A stretch of 64,000 bases of DNA from CAYJAY01 sp964370715 (GTDB taxonomy: Bacteria; Bacillota; Clostridia; Oscillospirales; Ruminococcaceae): contig CAYJKJ010000016.1 in NCBI GenBank assembly GCA_964370715.1, positions 1-64,000 of the forward strand. Reading direction: 5' to 3'. Position numbers and translations under genes: made by a program. Shown piece by piece: positions 52,112 to 62,111 of the stretch (the stretch's first letter is position 1; each line of letters opens with the position of its first letter). The notes beneath the pieces are model-generated. The model worked only from the letters and a program-made list of their open reading frames with translations, did not search any database and was not told the origin of the DNA.

Positions 52112-53091
52112 AGATAATTATAGATGCATTTGGCGGAGATAACGCACCGCTCGAAGTTTTAAAAGGGGTGTCGCTTGCAAAAAGCGAAGTTTCCGTTTCG
52201 CTTGCGGTAACGGGTGATAAACAGAAAATTCTAGAGTGTGCAACACAAAACAACATCGATATCGAAGGTGTTGAGATAATAGATGCTCCAACCGTTATCG
52301 AAACGGAGGACGACCCAAAAGTTGTTCTTAAAGCAAAAAAAGACAGCTCGATGGCGGTGGGCCTTAGCATGGTTGCCAACGACAGCGCAGACGCTTTTGT
52401 GAGCGCAGGTTCAACGGCGGCGCTGTTGATGGGAGCTACTATGATTGTTGGAAGAATTAAAGGGGTTAAACGCCCGGCGCTAGGCGCAGTTATTCCATCG
52501 GCAAACGGAAAATATCTGTTGCTTGATTGTGGCGCAAACAGCGAATGTCGCCCCGAAATGCTAGCGCAGTTTGGCGCAATGGGTTCGGCTTATGTTAAAC
52601 ACATTCTTGGAATCGATGCTCCAAAAGTTGGGCTTGCGAACAACGGAGCAGAGGAATCAAAGGGAACGGCGGTTCAAATAGACGCCTTTAAACTCCTTTC
52701 GAAAAACAAGAACATTAACTTTATCGGAAACGTTGAGGGAAGGGATATTCCAAAAGGCGCTGCCGATGTTGTAGTAGCAGACGGATTTACGGGCAACATA
52801 ATCTTAAAGGTTATCGAAGGGCTTTCGATGACGCTCTTTGGAATGCTTAAAGAGATATTCTATAAATCACTGTCGACAAAGCTTGCCGCCGCCGTTTTAA
52901 AACCGGGGCTTCGTGAATTCAAAAAGAAATTCGATTACACCGAAGAAGGGGGAGCTCCGTTTATCGGGGTAAAAAAACCGATAATAAAAGCCCACGGAAG
53001 TTCCAACGCAAAGGCTTTTAAAAATGCAATTAAACAGGCGGAAAAATGGGCAAAATCCGATGTTCTAACCGAAATTGAGAGGCTTATATAA
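52108..53091 (+). CDS. plsX: Phosphate acyltransferase PlsX
   Basis: Makes acyl-phosphate from acyl-ACP, feeding PlsY and phosphatidic acid synthesis at the membrane. 327 residues. Family motifs IDAFGGDNAP (start), SAGSTAALLMGA (about 92-103), LLDCGANSECRPEMLAQF (about 132) and VVADGFTGNIILK are visible. The 4-base overlap with trmFO suggests coupling. The genes fabD, fabG and acpP, which commonly lie between plsX and rnc, are absent here. FakA earlier in the window would supply the alternative acyl-phosphate route. Confidence 0.97.
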   Translation: MKIIIDAFGGDNAPLEVLKGVSLAKSEVSVSLAVTGDKQKILECATQNNIDIEGVEIIDAPTVIETEDDPKVVLKAKKDSSMAVGLSMVANDSADAFVSAGSTAALLMGATMIVGRIKGVKRPALGAVIPSANGKYLLLDCGANSECRPEMLAQFGAMGSAYVKHILGIDAPKVGLANNGAEESKGTAVQIDAFKLLSKNKNINFIGNVEGRDIPKGAADVVVADGFTGNIILKVIEGLSMTLFGMLKEIFYKSLSTKLAAAVLKPGLREFKKKFDYTEEGGAPFIGVKKPIIKAHGSSNAKAFKNAIKQAEKWAKSDVLTEIERLI

Positions 53092-53099
53092 CAACATTA

Positions 53100-53774
53100 A
53101 TGATAAAAGAGCTACAGAAAAAAATCAATTATACCTTTAACGATCCGAAACTTTTAAAAACAGCGTTGACACATTCGAGTTTTGCGAATGAACATGGGCT
53201 TTCAAAACAAAACTGCAATGAACGGCTTGAGTTTTTGGGGGATTCGGTTCTTTCGATAATCGTGTCGCAGTATCTTTTTTCCAAAACGCCGATGCTACCC
53301 GAAGGGGAACTAACAAGGATAAGGGCTACGATTGTTTGTGAAAATTCGTTGTTCCAGTTTGCAAAAAGCATCGAGCTTGGAAACTATATGTCGTTTGGAA
53401 AAGGGGAAAAAGCTTCGGGGGGCGCTCTTCGCCCGTCGATACTGGCGGATTGTTTCGAGGCGGTTTTGGCTGCGTTGTATCTCGACGGCGGTCTTGAAAT
53501 TGCGAGAAGTTTTGTTTTGAGCTTTGTTGAAAAACTCGATGTTTCGGGCAAAGTTTCAAGAGACTACAAAACGGAACTTCAAGAGGTCATACAGCAAAAT
53601 CCGGAAGAACGGTTGAAATATGCGCTTATTTCGGAACAAGGCCCCGACCACGACAAAACGTTTTTGTTTGAGGTTCGCCTTAACGGCAACGTTATCGGCA
53701 AAGGACAAGGACACAGCAAAAAACAAGCGGAACAAGAAGCGGCAAGACAGGCTCTTGAATTGATGGGGCTGTAG
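53100..53774 (+). CDS. rnc: Ribonuclease III
   Basis: Cleaves double-stranded RNA, including rRNA precursors. 224 residues. The endonuclease signature NERLEFLGDSVL (about 40-51) and second catalytic segment DCFEAVLAALYLDGG (about 119-133) precede a C-terminal dsRNA-binding domain, ending GHSKKQAEQEAARQALELMG. It starts 8 nt after the plsX stop. The order rnc-smc-ftsY is conserved in Gram-positive bacteria. Confidence 0.97.
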   Translation: MIKELQKKINYTFNDPKLLKTALTHSSFANEHGLSKQNCNERLEFLGDSVLSIIVSQYLFSKTPMLPEGELTRIRATIVCENSLFQFAKSIELGNYMSFGKGEKASGGALRPSILADCFEAVLAALYLDGGLEIARSFVLSFVEKLDVSGKVSRDYKTELQEVIQQNPEERLKYALISEQGPDHDKTFLFEVRLNGNVIGKGQGHSKKQAEQEAARQALELMGL

Positions 53775-53803
53775 CTTAAAAACGTGTTTTAAGGAGTTAT
53801 CAT

Positions 53804-56800
53804 TTGTTTTTAAAATATATAGACATACATGGTTTTAAATCGTTTCCGGACAAAACAAGAATTAACCTAGAAAAAGGGGTCACAGCGATTGTAGGGCCAA
53901 ACGGTTCCGGCAAAAGCAACATAAGCGATGCTATTCGCTGGGTTCTCGGCGAACAATCGACAAAATCCCTTCGTGGCGGAAAGATGGAGGACATAATTTT
54001 TGGTGGAACACAGCTTAGAAAGCCGATGGGCTATGCTCAAGTTTCGCTTGTTCTCGACAACACCGACAAACGTCTGCCCGATATGGGGGATGAGATTAAC
54101 ATCGGGAGAAGATACTATCGAAGCGGCGACAGCGATTATCTTATAAACGGCGCCGCCGTTAGGCTTAAAGATATTAAAGAAGCGTTTCTCGATACAGGAC
54201 TTTCGAGGGACGGTTATTCCATTATAGGCCAAGGAAAAATCTCCGAGATAGTGGGAGCGAAAAGCACCGAACGTCGAGAGATTTTTGAAGAAGCCTCGGG
54301 CATTGCGAAATATCGATATCGAAAAAATGAAGCGGAAAACAAACTTAACGCCGCAGAAGATAACATATCAAGGCTTCGAGATATCCTTGATGAACTTGAA
54401 AGCAGGGTAGGGCCTTTAAAACAACAAAGCGAAACGGCTTTGCAGTTTCTTGAACTTTCGGAACAAAGAAAAAAGCTTGAAATAACGCTTTATTGCGACA
54501 ACATCGAAAGATCAAGACAGGCGGTTAAACAGCAAGATGAAAAGATAGAGATAGCAAAACAAGACTACACTAATGTTGAAAACTCGATAAACGACATCGA
54601 TGAAAAGCTGGAGCTTGTTTTTGAACAAAACCGAGAACTTGCGTTTTCTGCTGAAAAAAGCAACAACGAAATCCATAATATCAACGAGAGGATAACCGAG
54701 CTTGAAAAAGCGGTTACCCTTGTTGAAAGCGATATGTCGTATGGCGAAAAACAGATATCGGATATGTTGAGCCAGATCGAAACGGCGAGCGACACAGCGG
54801 GCGGTATCGAGGGCGAGATAATAGAACGAGAAGCGATGAGCGTTGCGATTGAACTCGTTTTAAACGAACTTGACCAAAAGATATCTGCGGTCGAAAGCGA
54901 GCTTTCAAGCCTTGTTAACGAAGGGGAGATAAGCGACCAAAAAAGACAAAAGATATCTTCCGAAATGACGGTGCTGTCGAGCAGCATAAGCGATTGTCAA
55001 GTTTTAATAGCAACAAATGTTTCCGAGATAGACAGCCTTAAAAAGCGAGACAGCGAACTTAAAGAACAGCATCCCGGAATGGTTTCAAAGCTTGAACAGA
55101 TCGAAAGCGAACGAGAGATATTCACAAAGGAATTCGCCGACATTGAAAGCGAACTAACCGATTGTCAAAACAAGAAAAACGGGCTTTCGTCTAAACTTGA
55201 AATGCGAAAAGCAAAACTTGTTGAAACGGAACAACAGCTTCAAAAGCAAAACTCTTTGTTTGAACAACTAACACATAAAATCCATCTTTTAGATGAGATG
55301 GAAAAAAGCATGGAAGGGTTTGCTTATAGCGTTAAAAGGGTTGTTGAAGAGGGAAGAAACCGAAATTTACGTGGTGTTGTCGGAACGGTAGCTTCGCTTA
55401 TAACTATCGAAAGCGGATATGAAGTTGCTATCGAAACGGCGCTTGGGGCATCGATGCAACATATAGTTGTTTCGGATGAAACCGCCGCAAAAGACGCTAT
55501 TACATACCTAAAACAAAACAAACAAGGAAGAGCGACATTTCTTCCTCTCGACACAATTAAATCGTCGAATTTTTATTTTGATAATAATCTTAAACAAAAC
55601 GGCGCTATAGGAACGGCGGATTCGCTCGTTAACTGTGACGAAAAATATAAAGATATAATAAGCAGCCTTCTAGGGAGAATAATAATAGCTGAAGATCTTA
55701 ATTCGGCTAGTTCGATAGCGAAAAAATGTCAGTATAAAAACAGAATTGTAACAACCGACGGGCAGGTTATAAACGCCGGAGGATCTTATACCGGAGGGTC
55801 GACCTCTAAATCTACCGGGGTGTTTAGCCGTCGAAACGAGATTGAACAACTTAAAAAAGACAAAATTCAAGCATCCGAAAAAGCGAAACAACTAAAGATT
55901 GATTTTGATAAAATCAACAACGAAACGGTTTCTATTGAAGCGGAACTCACGGTATACACAAGCGAACTCATAAATCTTGGCGGTGATAAAATCCGAGTTG
56001 AAACGGAACTAAAACGTGTTGAACTTGAACATTTTGCCGCAACCTCCAACCTTGAAACAGCGAAAAACAGCTTCGAGCAGTTTGCAAAAGAGATTGAAGT
56101 TAAAACAGAGGAAACAAAACAACATCAAAATCTTCTCGAAACAACGACCGAGCAACTGCGTTTGCTTGAAACAAGTTTTGAAGATGAAAGCAGCTGGGCG
56201 GAACAGTTTAACGCCAGACGAAACGACATAACAGAACGTCTTTCGGGGGCTAGAATTGAGCGAATAGAAAAACAAAAAGACCTTGAAAAGATTTCGGAGG
56301 TTGTTGAACAACTAAGGGAACGCAGTAGGCTTGAAAAGGATAAGAGCGGGGATATAGCGCAGACTATCGAGCTTATTAAATCCCAAAACGCCGAAAGAGC
56401 GATCGATGCCTCAAACAAACGAAACGAGATAATTGAACTTTCCGAAAAGATCGAGAAGATAAAACAAAGCATATCGGAATATTCAAATAAGCGCCAAGAG
56501 ATAGAAAAAGCAACCGTTGAAAGCCGAGAACTTCAAAGCGATTACACGAGAAAAAGAGAGGAACTCGCAAGGGAAGTTTCAAGGCTTGAAGAACGAAAGA
56601 TATCGATGCAAAAAGAACTCGATAGCTCTTTTTCAAAACTTTGGGAAGACTATGAACTGACCCCGAAAGATGCGGCGTCCCACATCGTTGAATATGAAAA
56701 CATAACGTCGCTTCGCCAGGACGTTTCGGGTGTAAGATCCAAGATTAAAGCGCTAGGACCCGTTAACGTTAACGCTATCGAGGAATACAAAGAAGTTAAA

Positions 56801-57370
56801 GAACGTTATGAATTTTTATCGGAACAGGTTGTAGACGTTGAAAAATCAAGGGCTGAACTTATCTCGCTTATCGAGTCGTTAACAGGGGAGATGCAAACTA
56901 TCTTCTCGCAAAGTTTCGAACAGATAAATGCGAACTTTAAAAAAGTTTTTGTCGAGATGTTTGGTGGCGGAAGCGGCGTGCTTTCGTTGACCGATGAAGA
57001 GAATATTTTGGAGAGCGGAATAGAGATAAACGTTCAACCCCCCGGAAAGGTTATCAAAAATCTAGCCTCTCTTTCGGGCGGCGAACAATCCCTCGTTGCT
57101 ATCGCAATCTATTTTGCTATTCTTGCGGTTAACCCGGCGCCGTTTTGCGTTCTCGACGAGATCGACAGCGCTCTGGATGATGTTAACGTTGCGAGATATT
57201 CTTCCTATTTAAGGCGAATAACCGGTTCGACCCAGTTTGTAACTATCACCCACAGGCGCGGAACGATGGAAGCTTCCGACACGTTGTATGGCGTAACGAT
57301 GCAGGAAGACGGAGTTTCAAAGCTTCTTAAACTAACCCACGACGAAGCGTTTCTTGTTGCAACAAAATGA
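53804..57370 (+). CDS. smc: Chromosome segregation protein SMC
   Basis: ATPase of the condensin-like complex that organises the nucleoid. 1188 residues, the usual size. The TTG start at 53804 follows AAGGAG; no ATG nearby preserves the conserved FLKYIDIHGFKSF. Walker A is GPNGSGKSN (about 32-40). Two long coiled coils flank a hinge domain (about 500-680, with GAIGTADSLVNC). C-terminal signature SLSGGEQ (about 1090) and Walker B FCVLDEIDSALD (about 1118) complete the head. The partner genes scpA and scpB are not in the window. Confidence 0.97.
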   Translation: MFLKYIDIHGFKSFPDKTRINLEKGVTAIVGPNGSGKSNISDAIRWVLGEQSTKSLRGGKMEDIIFGGTQLRKPMGYAQVSLVLDNTDKRLPDMGDEINIGRRYYRSGDSDYLINGAAVRLKDIKEAFLDTGLSRDGYSIIGQGKISEIVGAKSTERREIFEEASGIAKYRYRKNEAENKLNAAEDNISRLRDILDELESRVGPLKQQSETALQFLELSEQRKKLEITLYCDNIERSRQAVKQQDEKIEIAKQDYTNVENSINDIDEKLELVFEQNRELAFSAEKSNNEIHNINERITELEKAVTLVESDMSYGEKQISDMLSQIETASDTAGGIEGEIIEREAMSVAIELVLNELDQKISAVESELSSLVNEGEISDQKRQKISSEMTVLSSSISDCQVLIATNVSEIDSLKKRDSELKEQHPGMVSKLEQIESEREIFTKEFADIESELTDCQNKKNGLSSKLEMRKAKLVETEQQLQKQNSLFEQLTHKIHLLDEMEKSMEGFAYSVKRVVEEGRNRNLRGVVGTVASLITIESGYEVAIETALGASMQHIVVSDETAAKDAITYLKQNKQGRATFLPLDTIKSSNFYFDNNLKQNGAIGTADSLVNCDEKYKDIISSLLGRIIIAEDLNSASSIAKKCQYKNRIVTTDGQVINAGGSYTGGSTSKSTGVFSRRNEIEQLKKDKIQASEKAKQLKIDFDKINNETVSIEAELTVYTSELINLGGDKIRVETELKRVELEHFAATSNLETAKNSFEQFAKEIEVKTEETKQHQNLLETTTEQLRLLETSFEDESSWAEQFNARRNDITERLSGARIERIEKQKDLEKISEVVEQLRERSRLEKDKSGDIAQTIELIKSQNAERAIDASNKRNEIIELSEKIEKIKQSISEYSNKRQEIEKATVESRELQSDYTRKREELAREVSRLEERKISMQKELDSSFSKLWEDYELTPKDAASHIVEYENITSLRQDVSGVRSKIKALGPVNVNAIEEYKEVKERYEFLSEQVVDVEKSRAELISLIESLTGEMQTIFSQSFEQINANFKKVFVEMFGGGSGVLSLTDEENILESGIEINVQPPGKVIKNLASLSGGEQSLVAIAIYFAILAVNPAPFCVLDEIDSALDDVNVARYSSYLRRITGSTQFVTITHRRGTMEASDTLYGVTMQEDGVSKLLKLTHDEAFLVATK

Positions 57371-57395
57371 TGAAATAATTATATAAAGGTTAACT

Positions 57396-58280
57396 ATGGG
57401 ATTTTTTGAAAAATTAAAAAGCGGTCTTGAAAAGACTAAAAAAGCAATTCAATATGAATATTCAAACAAAAAGTTGACGGAAGAGTTTTATTTTGAACTT
57501 GAAGAACAACTCATAATGGCGGATGCCGGCGTTGACACAACGCTAGAGATTATCGAACAGCTTAAATATAACGCTACTCAAAAAAAGATACTGGATCAAG
57601 CGGAAGCTGTTGATGAACTTATTTCGATCTGTTCGGGGCTTCTTTCGGCTGATAAACCGCTCGACCTTTCGGGAGCGCCTGCCGTTATCTTGATGATTGG
57701 CGTTAACGGAGCGGGAAAGACAACGACGAGCGGAAAACTAGCGGCATATTTCAGACGTTCGGGAAAATCCGTTGTTTTGGCGGCGGCCGATACATTCAGA
57801 GCGGCGGCAGAGGATCAACTGGAAGTTTGGGCAAAGCGTAGCGACACCGAACTTATAAGGGGAGCAAACGACCCGTCGGCAGTTATATATGATGCTGTTT
57901 CGTCGGCGAAACAAAAAGGAACAGATATAGTTATTTGCGATACAGCGGGGCGGCTTCACACCAAGAAAAACCTTATGGATGAGCTTGCTAAGATGCATAG
58001 AACGATCAAAAAAGCAAGCCCTAACGCTTCGGTCGAAACGTTCCTTGTTCTCGATGCTGTCACAGGGCAAAACGCCATTAGCCAAGCGGCACAGTTTACC
58101 GACAGCGCCTCGGTTACCGGCATTGTGTTGACCAAGCTTGATGGAACCGCCAAGGGCGGCGCAGTGCTTTCAATAAAAAGAACCCTTGATATTCCGGTTA
58201 GATATATCGGTGTTGGCGAGGGTATAGACGATCTTTCGGATTTCGTTCCGACAGATTTTTCCAAAGCGTTGTTTTCGTAA
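57396..58280 (+). CDS. ftsY: Signal recognition particle receptor FtsY
   Basis: GTPase receptor that docks SRP-ribosome complexes on the membrane. 294 residues. A short N-domain with basic residues at the start and no long acidic A-domain, as is usual in Gram-positives. G1 is GVNGAGKTTT (about 105-114); G3 is DTAGRLHTKKNLMDEL (about 188) and G4 TKLDGTAKGG (about 248). It follows smc by 25 nt. Confidence 0.97.
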   Translation: MGFFEKLKSGLEKTKKAIQYEYSNKKLTEEFYFELEEQLIMADAGVDTTLEIIEQLKYNATQKKILDQAEAVDELISICSGLLSADKPLDLSGAPAVILMIGVNGAGKTTTSGKLAAYFRRSGKSVVLAAADTFRAAAEDQLEVWAKRSDTELIRGANDPSAVIYDAVSSAKQKGTDIVICDTAGRLHTKKNLMDELAKMHRTIKKASPNASVETFLVLDAVTGQNAISQAAQFTDSASVTGIVLTKLDGTAKGGAVLSIKRTLDIPVRYIGVGEGIDDLSDFVPTDFSKALFS

Positions 58281-58302
58281 AACTTTTTTAAAAGAGGACA
58301 AT

Positions 58303-58923
58303 ATGAAACCTGACAAAACTGTTGTAGTTGCAACAAACAATGCACATAAATTAAAAGAGATAAAAGAGATTATTGAACCGTTGGGGTTTAGCTGTGTTTC
58401 TCTTAAAGAGGTTGGTTTTTTTGAAGATATTCCCGAAACAGGGGACACGTTGACGGAAAATTCGCTGATTAAATGCAGAACGGTTTTTGAAAAAGTCGGC
58501 CGTCCGGTTGTTGCGGATGATACAGGGCTTTTTGTTGATGCTTTAAATTATGCCCCCGGAGTTCACACCGCAAGGTATGCCGGAGAGGAACAAGATCCAA
58601 TAAAAAATGTTGATAAGCTTCTTTTGGAGCTTAAATCGGTTACAAAGCTTGAAAAAAGAGGGGCTAGGTTTATAGCGGTTATATCCTATATCGATGCTAA
58701 CGGAGATGAAAAAACATTTTCAGGGGTGCTTGAGGGAAAGATAGGGTATGAACGCAGAGGGGAACATGGTTTTGGATACGACCCTGTTTTTTTAACGAGC
58801 GGAAACAGAACGCTTGCAGAACAAAGCGATAAAAGAAAAAATGATATAAGCCACAGAGCAAGGGCTTTAAGAAAACTTTGCTTTCACCTAAGAAATATAG
58901 AACGAATGAGGAACATTAAATGA
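58303..58923 (+). CDS. rdgB: XTP/dITP diphosphatase (RdgB/HAM1)
   Basis: Removes inosine and xanthosine triphosphates from the nucleotide pool. 206 residues. Motifs ATNNAHKLKEI (start), VADDTGLFVDAL (about 68, catalytic Asp) and GFGYDPVF (about 150) are present. The C-terminus carries an extra basic stretch. The start follows AAGAGGA. Overlaps yhbY by ATGA. Confidence 0.95.
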   Translation: MKPDKTVVVATNNAHKLKEIKEIIEPLGFSCVSLKEVGFFEDIPETGDTLTENSLIKCRTVFEKVGRPVVADDTGLFVDALNYAPGVHTARYAGEEQDPIKNVDKLLLELKSVTKLEKRGARFIAVISYIDANGDEKTFSGVLEGKIGYERRGEHGFGYDPVFLTSGNRTLAEQSDKRKNDISHRARALRKLCFHLRNIERMRNIK

Positions 58924-59204
58924 CATCAAAACAACGAGCAACTTTAAGAAAACACGCAAACACATTAGACACGGTTTATCACATAGGAAAAGACGGTATA
59001 GAACCGGCGGTTGTCAACGGAATAAGAGAGGCTCTTATAGCGAGAGAACTCATAAAGATTAAATGCCAGGAAACTTGCCCTGTGTCTGCTAAAGAAGCGG
59101 CGACCGTCGTTGCGGATAAGCTGGCGGCGCAAACGGTTCAAGTTATCGGCCAAAAATTTGTGTTGTATAAGAAAAACAACGATTTAAATAAATACGGTAT
59201 ATAA
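58920..59204 (+). CDS. yhbY: YhbY-type CRS1-YhbY domain RNA-binding protein
   Basis: 94 residues, single CRM domain. The start TSKQRATLRKHANTLD and YHIGKDGIEPAVVNGI match YhbY, whose E. coli member binds precursor 50S particles. The GxxG-like loop is IGKDG. Overlaps rdgB by 4 bases and is followed by nadD after 5 nt. In many Firmicutes it leads the nadD-yqeK-rsfS group, as here. Confidence 0.95.
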   Translation: MTSKQRATLRKHANTLDTVYHIGKDGIEPAVVNGIREALIARELIKIKCQETCPVSAKEAATVVADKLAAQTVQVIGQKFVLYKKNNDLNKYGI

Positions 59205-59209
59205 ACGAT

Positions 59210-59815
59210 ATGCAAATAGCAAGAAAACTTTTAGTGTTTGGCGGAGTTTTTGACCCACCACATAAAGGGCATGAAACGCTGCTGAAAAAAGCCATTGAAA
59301 CGATTGACCCCGACCTTGTTCTTGTTGTGCCGTCAGGGAATTCTCCGCACCGCCAAAAAAGCAGGACAGCATATAAAGACCGAGTTAATATGATCAAAAC
59401 GTTTTATAAAATAAGCAAAAACATCAAGATATCGAGTGTCGAAAACCCCAAGAGATGCGGCAGACATTATTCAACAAGAACGCTTGCGACTATCAAGAAT
59501 AGATATAAAGATTATGATCTGTTTTTATTGGTGGGTGGAGATGAACTTTTGAACTTCAAAAGATGGCATCGCCACACAAGGCTGCTTTCGCAAGCCACAC
59601 TAGTTGCCGCCGCAAGGTTTGACAACATTGAAGAGATAAAACTTATGGCAAAGTCCCTTGAAAAAAGCGGCGGAAAAGTTGTTGTCATGGAATACAAACC
59701 GATTGTTTTAAGCTCTACCGATGTTAAAAAGCTAATTGAAAATGGCGAAGACCTAACGAGATATCTTAGCGAGGAAGTTATTGAATATATTGAAAGGCAT
59801 AAACTTTACAATTGA
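59210..59815 (+). CDS. nadD: Nicotinate-nucleotide adenylyltransferase
   Basis: Adds AMP to nicotinate mononucleotide in NAD synthesis. 201 residues. The nucleotidylyltransferase motif GGVFDPPHKGH (about 11-21) and the C-terminal SSTDVKKLI (about 163-171; the usual ISSTxIR motif is relaxed) are visible. The ligand region VVPSGNSPHR (about 42-51) fits the family. The TGA stop overlaps the next start (TGATG). Confidence 0.95.
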   Translation: MQIARKLLVFGGVFDPPHKGHETLLKKAIETIDPDLVLVVPSGNSPHRQKSRTAYKDRVNMIKTFYKISKNIKISSVENPKRCGRHYSTRTLATIKNRYKDYDLFLLVGGDELLNFKRWHRHTRLLSQATLVAAARFDNIEEIKLMAKSLEKSGGKVVVMEYKPIVLSSTDVKKLIENGEDLTRYLSEEVIEYIERHKLYN

Positions 59816-60384
59816 TGACGATTAAACAAGCGAGAGAACTTGCAAAAAACACCCTTTCGGAAGAAAGGTTTTACCACACCGAATGTGTCGCAAAGGCGGC
59901 AAAACAACTGGCATTACAGTTTGAACATGATGTAGAACAATCAGTAGTTTCGGCATATCTTCATGATATTGTCAAAGAATTATCTTTAGATGATTTATTG
60001 CAAATGTTGAAGAGCGGTGATATAATTAATATAAATGACCTTGAAAACTGTTGTCCGGTCTGGCATGCTTTTGCCGGCGGAGAATATGTTGAAAATGAGC
60101 TGTTGTTGTCAAAACAGATTGCAGATGCTGTCCGATACCACACGACCGCAAGAATAAACATGACAAGGCTTGAAAAGATAGTCTATCTTGCCGATTATAT
60201 TTCGGAAGACAGAGAGTTTAGAGGGGTTGCCGAAGTTCGTGAAGCCACCTTTGAATCGATAGATAAAGCTATTGCTTTGTCGCTTAGAAATCAAATCTGT
60301 CATCTTGCAAAACTCGGAAAACATATCAACAAACATTCAGTTGAGGCGTTTAATTTTTTAATCGACAGCGGAATTGCGCTGTGA
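59815..60384 (+). CDS. yqeK: YqeK-type HD-domain dinucleotide hydrolase
   Basis: 189 residues from ATG 59815, which overlaps the nadD stop; a TTG one codon upstream is possible. HD-domain proteins of this family hydrolyse Ap4A. Metal ligands: HTECVAKAA (His near 20), LHDIVKE (HD near 49-50), HAFAGGEY (His near 82) and YHTTARINM (His near 107), plus VYLADYISEDR (Asp near 125). Fused in function with nadD in stress and nucleotide control in many Firmicutes, where they are neighbours. Confidence 0.94.
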   Translation: MTIKQARELAKNTLSEERFYHTECVAKAAKQLALQFEHDVEQSVVSAYLHDIVKELSLDDLLQMLKSGDIININDLENCCPVWHAFAGGEYVENELLLSKQIADAVRYHTTARINMTRLEKIVYLADYISEDREFRGVAEVREATFESIDKAIALSLRNQICHLAKLGKHINKHSVEAFNFLIDSGIAL

Positions 60385-60415
60385 GTTTATATTTTTAAGG
60401 GAAGGCTTAGTTTTT

Positions 60416-61732
60416 ATGAGAAAAAAAGATAAAAAACCTGAACAAGTTGAAGAGACAAAAAAAATAGATCAGCTTGAAACTGAAGATACAGAACCGGAGA
60501 AAAAAGAGGTTGCCGAAACTGTAGCTGAATCCGAATCCGAAACCGAAACAAAAACGGAGGAAGCAAAGGTTGAATATAAGAAGAAAAACAAACTCGCAAG
60601 ATATATTATTATCTTGGTTATTTTAGCGCTTATCGGCGCATCGGTTGTCGGCGTCATGAACTATTCGCCGTTGAGTTCGGGCGAAGAGGCTATCGAAGAA
60701 GAATGGCGAACCCCCGAATATATCCGAGATAAAACGATGAACATTCTAATCTGTGGTGTAACGGAAGATCTTGAATATTCCGAAAAAGGCGAACCACCCA
60801 ACACAGATTTAATAATGATTGCAAACTTTGATATCGAAGCTAGCAAAGCGGCTATTCTCCAAATCCCTCGTGACACCTATGTTGGAGATATCGTGTACTA
60901 TCGTAAAATAAACAGCATCTATCCTTGGGGTCTTTTAGATGAAAGCGGACAACCGACAGGGGAGACAGGGATTAAACCGCTTGTTGAAACGGTTAACGAC
61001 CAGTTTAAACTACCTATCGACAACTATATTGTTGTTTCGATGGAAGGTTTTAGAACCGCAATCGACATGATGGGCGGAATTGATGTTACAATCGACCAAG
61101 CGTTAACGCTTGGAGACGCTGAATCGGGCGTTAAAATCGACCTTGAACCCGGCACGCATACATTCAACGGCGAGATGTCGGATTTGTTTGTAAGAAGCCG
61201 CTACTATTATGTTAATGCGGATATCGAACGCATGAACGTTCAAAGATATTTCATAGCAGGGCTTTTAAACAAACTAACAACGATGCCGATGTCGGAATTA
61301 ATTAGTCTTGTTAACGCAATATTCCCGTTTATCGAAACCGATCTTGCTATCTCCGAAATTATATCTCTTGCCGTTTCGGCTCAACAGCTTACGACCGATT
61401 CGGTTAGTGTTTTGACAACACCCGGCGAACACGTTTCGGACTATGGAAGATATGGCGATGATATATGGACGATACACAGAGCGCCTATGGCGGATCTTTT
61501 GAATGAATATATGCGCCCATATAGCGAAGATGTTCCCGAAACAGAGCTAGGAGTTTTGGAGGTTCAAAATCTATATGGAGAGCTAGACGGTAATATTTCG
61601 TCGCTCGACCAATACGAAAACACCGAACCGGCGCCGGAACCTACCACAGAACCCACACCCGAAGTTGCCGCAGAACCGACTCCCGACCCTTCGACAACCG
61701 AAACCGAACCTGTTCAAAATGCGGAAGGATAA
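60416..61732 (+). CDS. LytR-CpsA-Psr (LCP) family cell-envelope protein
   Basis: 438 residues from ATG 60416, preceded by AAGGGAAGG; a TTG 14 codons earlier is less likely. An N-terminal charged tail rich in Glu/Thr (cytoplasmic, about 1-60), a membrane helix (about 62-85), then the extracytoplasmic LCP domain with PPNTDLIMIA (about 122) and QIPRDTYV (about 145), both family hallmarks with the conserved arginine. A Pro/Thr/Glu-rich tail ends the chain. LCP enzymes attach anionic polymers to peptidoglycan. It lies between yqeK and rsfS, as in many Clostridia. Confidence 0.93.
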   Translation: MRKKDKKPEQVEETKKIDQLETEDTEPEKKEVAETVAESESETETKTEEAKVEYKKKNKLARYIIILVILALIGASVVGVMNYSPLSSGEEAIEEEWRTPEYIRDKTMNILICGVTEDLEYSEKGEPPNTDLIMIANFDIEASKAAILQIPRDTYVGDIVYYRKINSIYPWGLLDESGQPTGETGIKPLVETVNDQFKLPIDNYIVVSMEGFRTAIDMMGGIDVTIDQALTLGDAESGVKIDLEPGTHTFNGEMSDLFVRSRYYYVNADIERMNVQRYFIAGLLNKLTTMPMSELISLVNAIFPFIETDLAISEIISLAVSAQQLTTDSVSVLTTPGEHVSDYGRYGDDIWTIHRAPMADLLNEYMRPYSEDVPETELGVLEVQNLYGELDGNISSLDQYENTEPAPEPTTEPTPEVAAEPTPDPSTTETEPVQNAEG

Positions 61733-61737
61733 TTTAA

Positions 61738-62079
61738 ATGGAACCATTAGATATTGCTAAAAAAGCAGCAGAGATAATAGACAACAAAAAAGGCGAAAAT
61801 ATTAAAATCCTAGAGATATCGGATCTCACAGTTATAGCGGATTATTTTGTTATCGCAACGGGAAGCAGCTCGACCCATGTCAGAGCGCTTGCCGGCGAGG
61901 TTGAATATAATCTTAAACAACAAAACGTTTTGCCGTTAAGAACCGAGGGCGAAGACACAGCGGGCTGGATTGTTTTGGATTACGCCAGCGTTTTAATCCA
62001 TGTGTTCAGCGAAGAGGCGAGGGATTTCTACTCGCTTGAAAAGCTATGGGCAGATGCAAAACAAGTTGATGTTGACTAA
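61738..62079 (+). CDS. rsfS: Ribosomal silencing factor RsfS
   Basis: 113 residues of the RsfS/Iojap family, which binds L14 and keeps 50S from joining 30S when nutrients are low. Motifs DLTVIADYFVIATG (about 29-42) and EGEDTAGWIVLDY (about 78-90) are characteristic, ending YSLEKLWADA. It starts 5 nt after the LCP stop and precedes leuS by 32 nt. Confidence 0.96.
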   Translation: MEPLDIAKKAAEIIDNKKGENIKILEISDLTVIADYFVIATGSSSTHVRALAGEVEYNLKQQNVLPLRTEGEDTAGWIVLDYASVLIHVFSEEARDFYSLEKLWADAKQVDVD

Positions 62080-62111
62080 TAAAAAATAAAGAATATTTTG
62101 GGGAATTGAAC

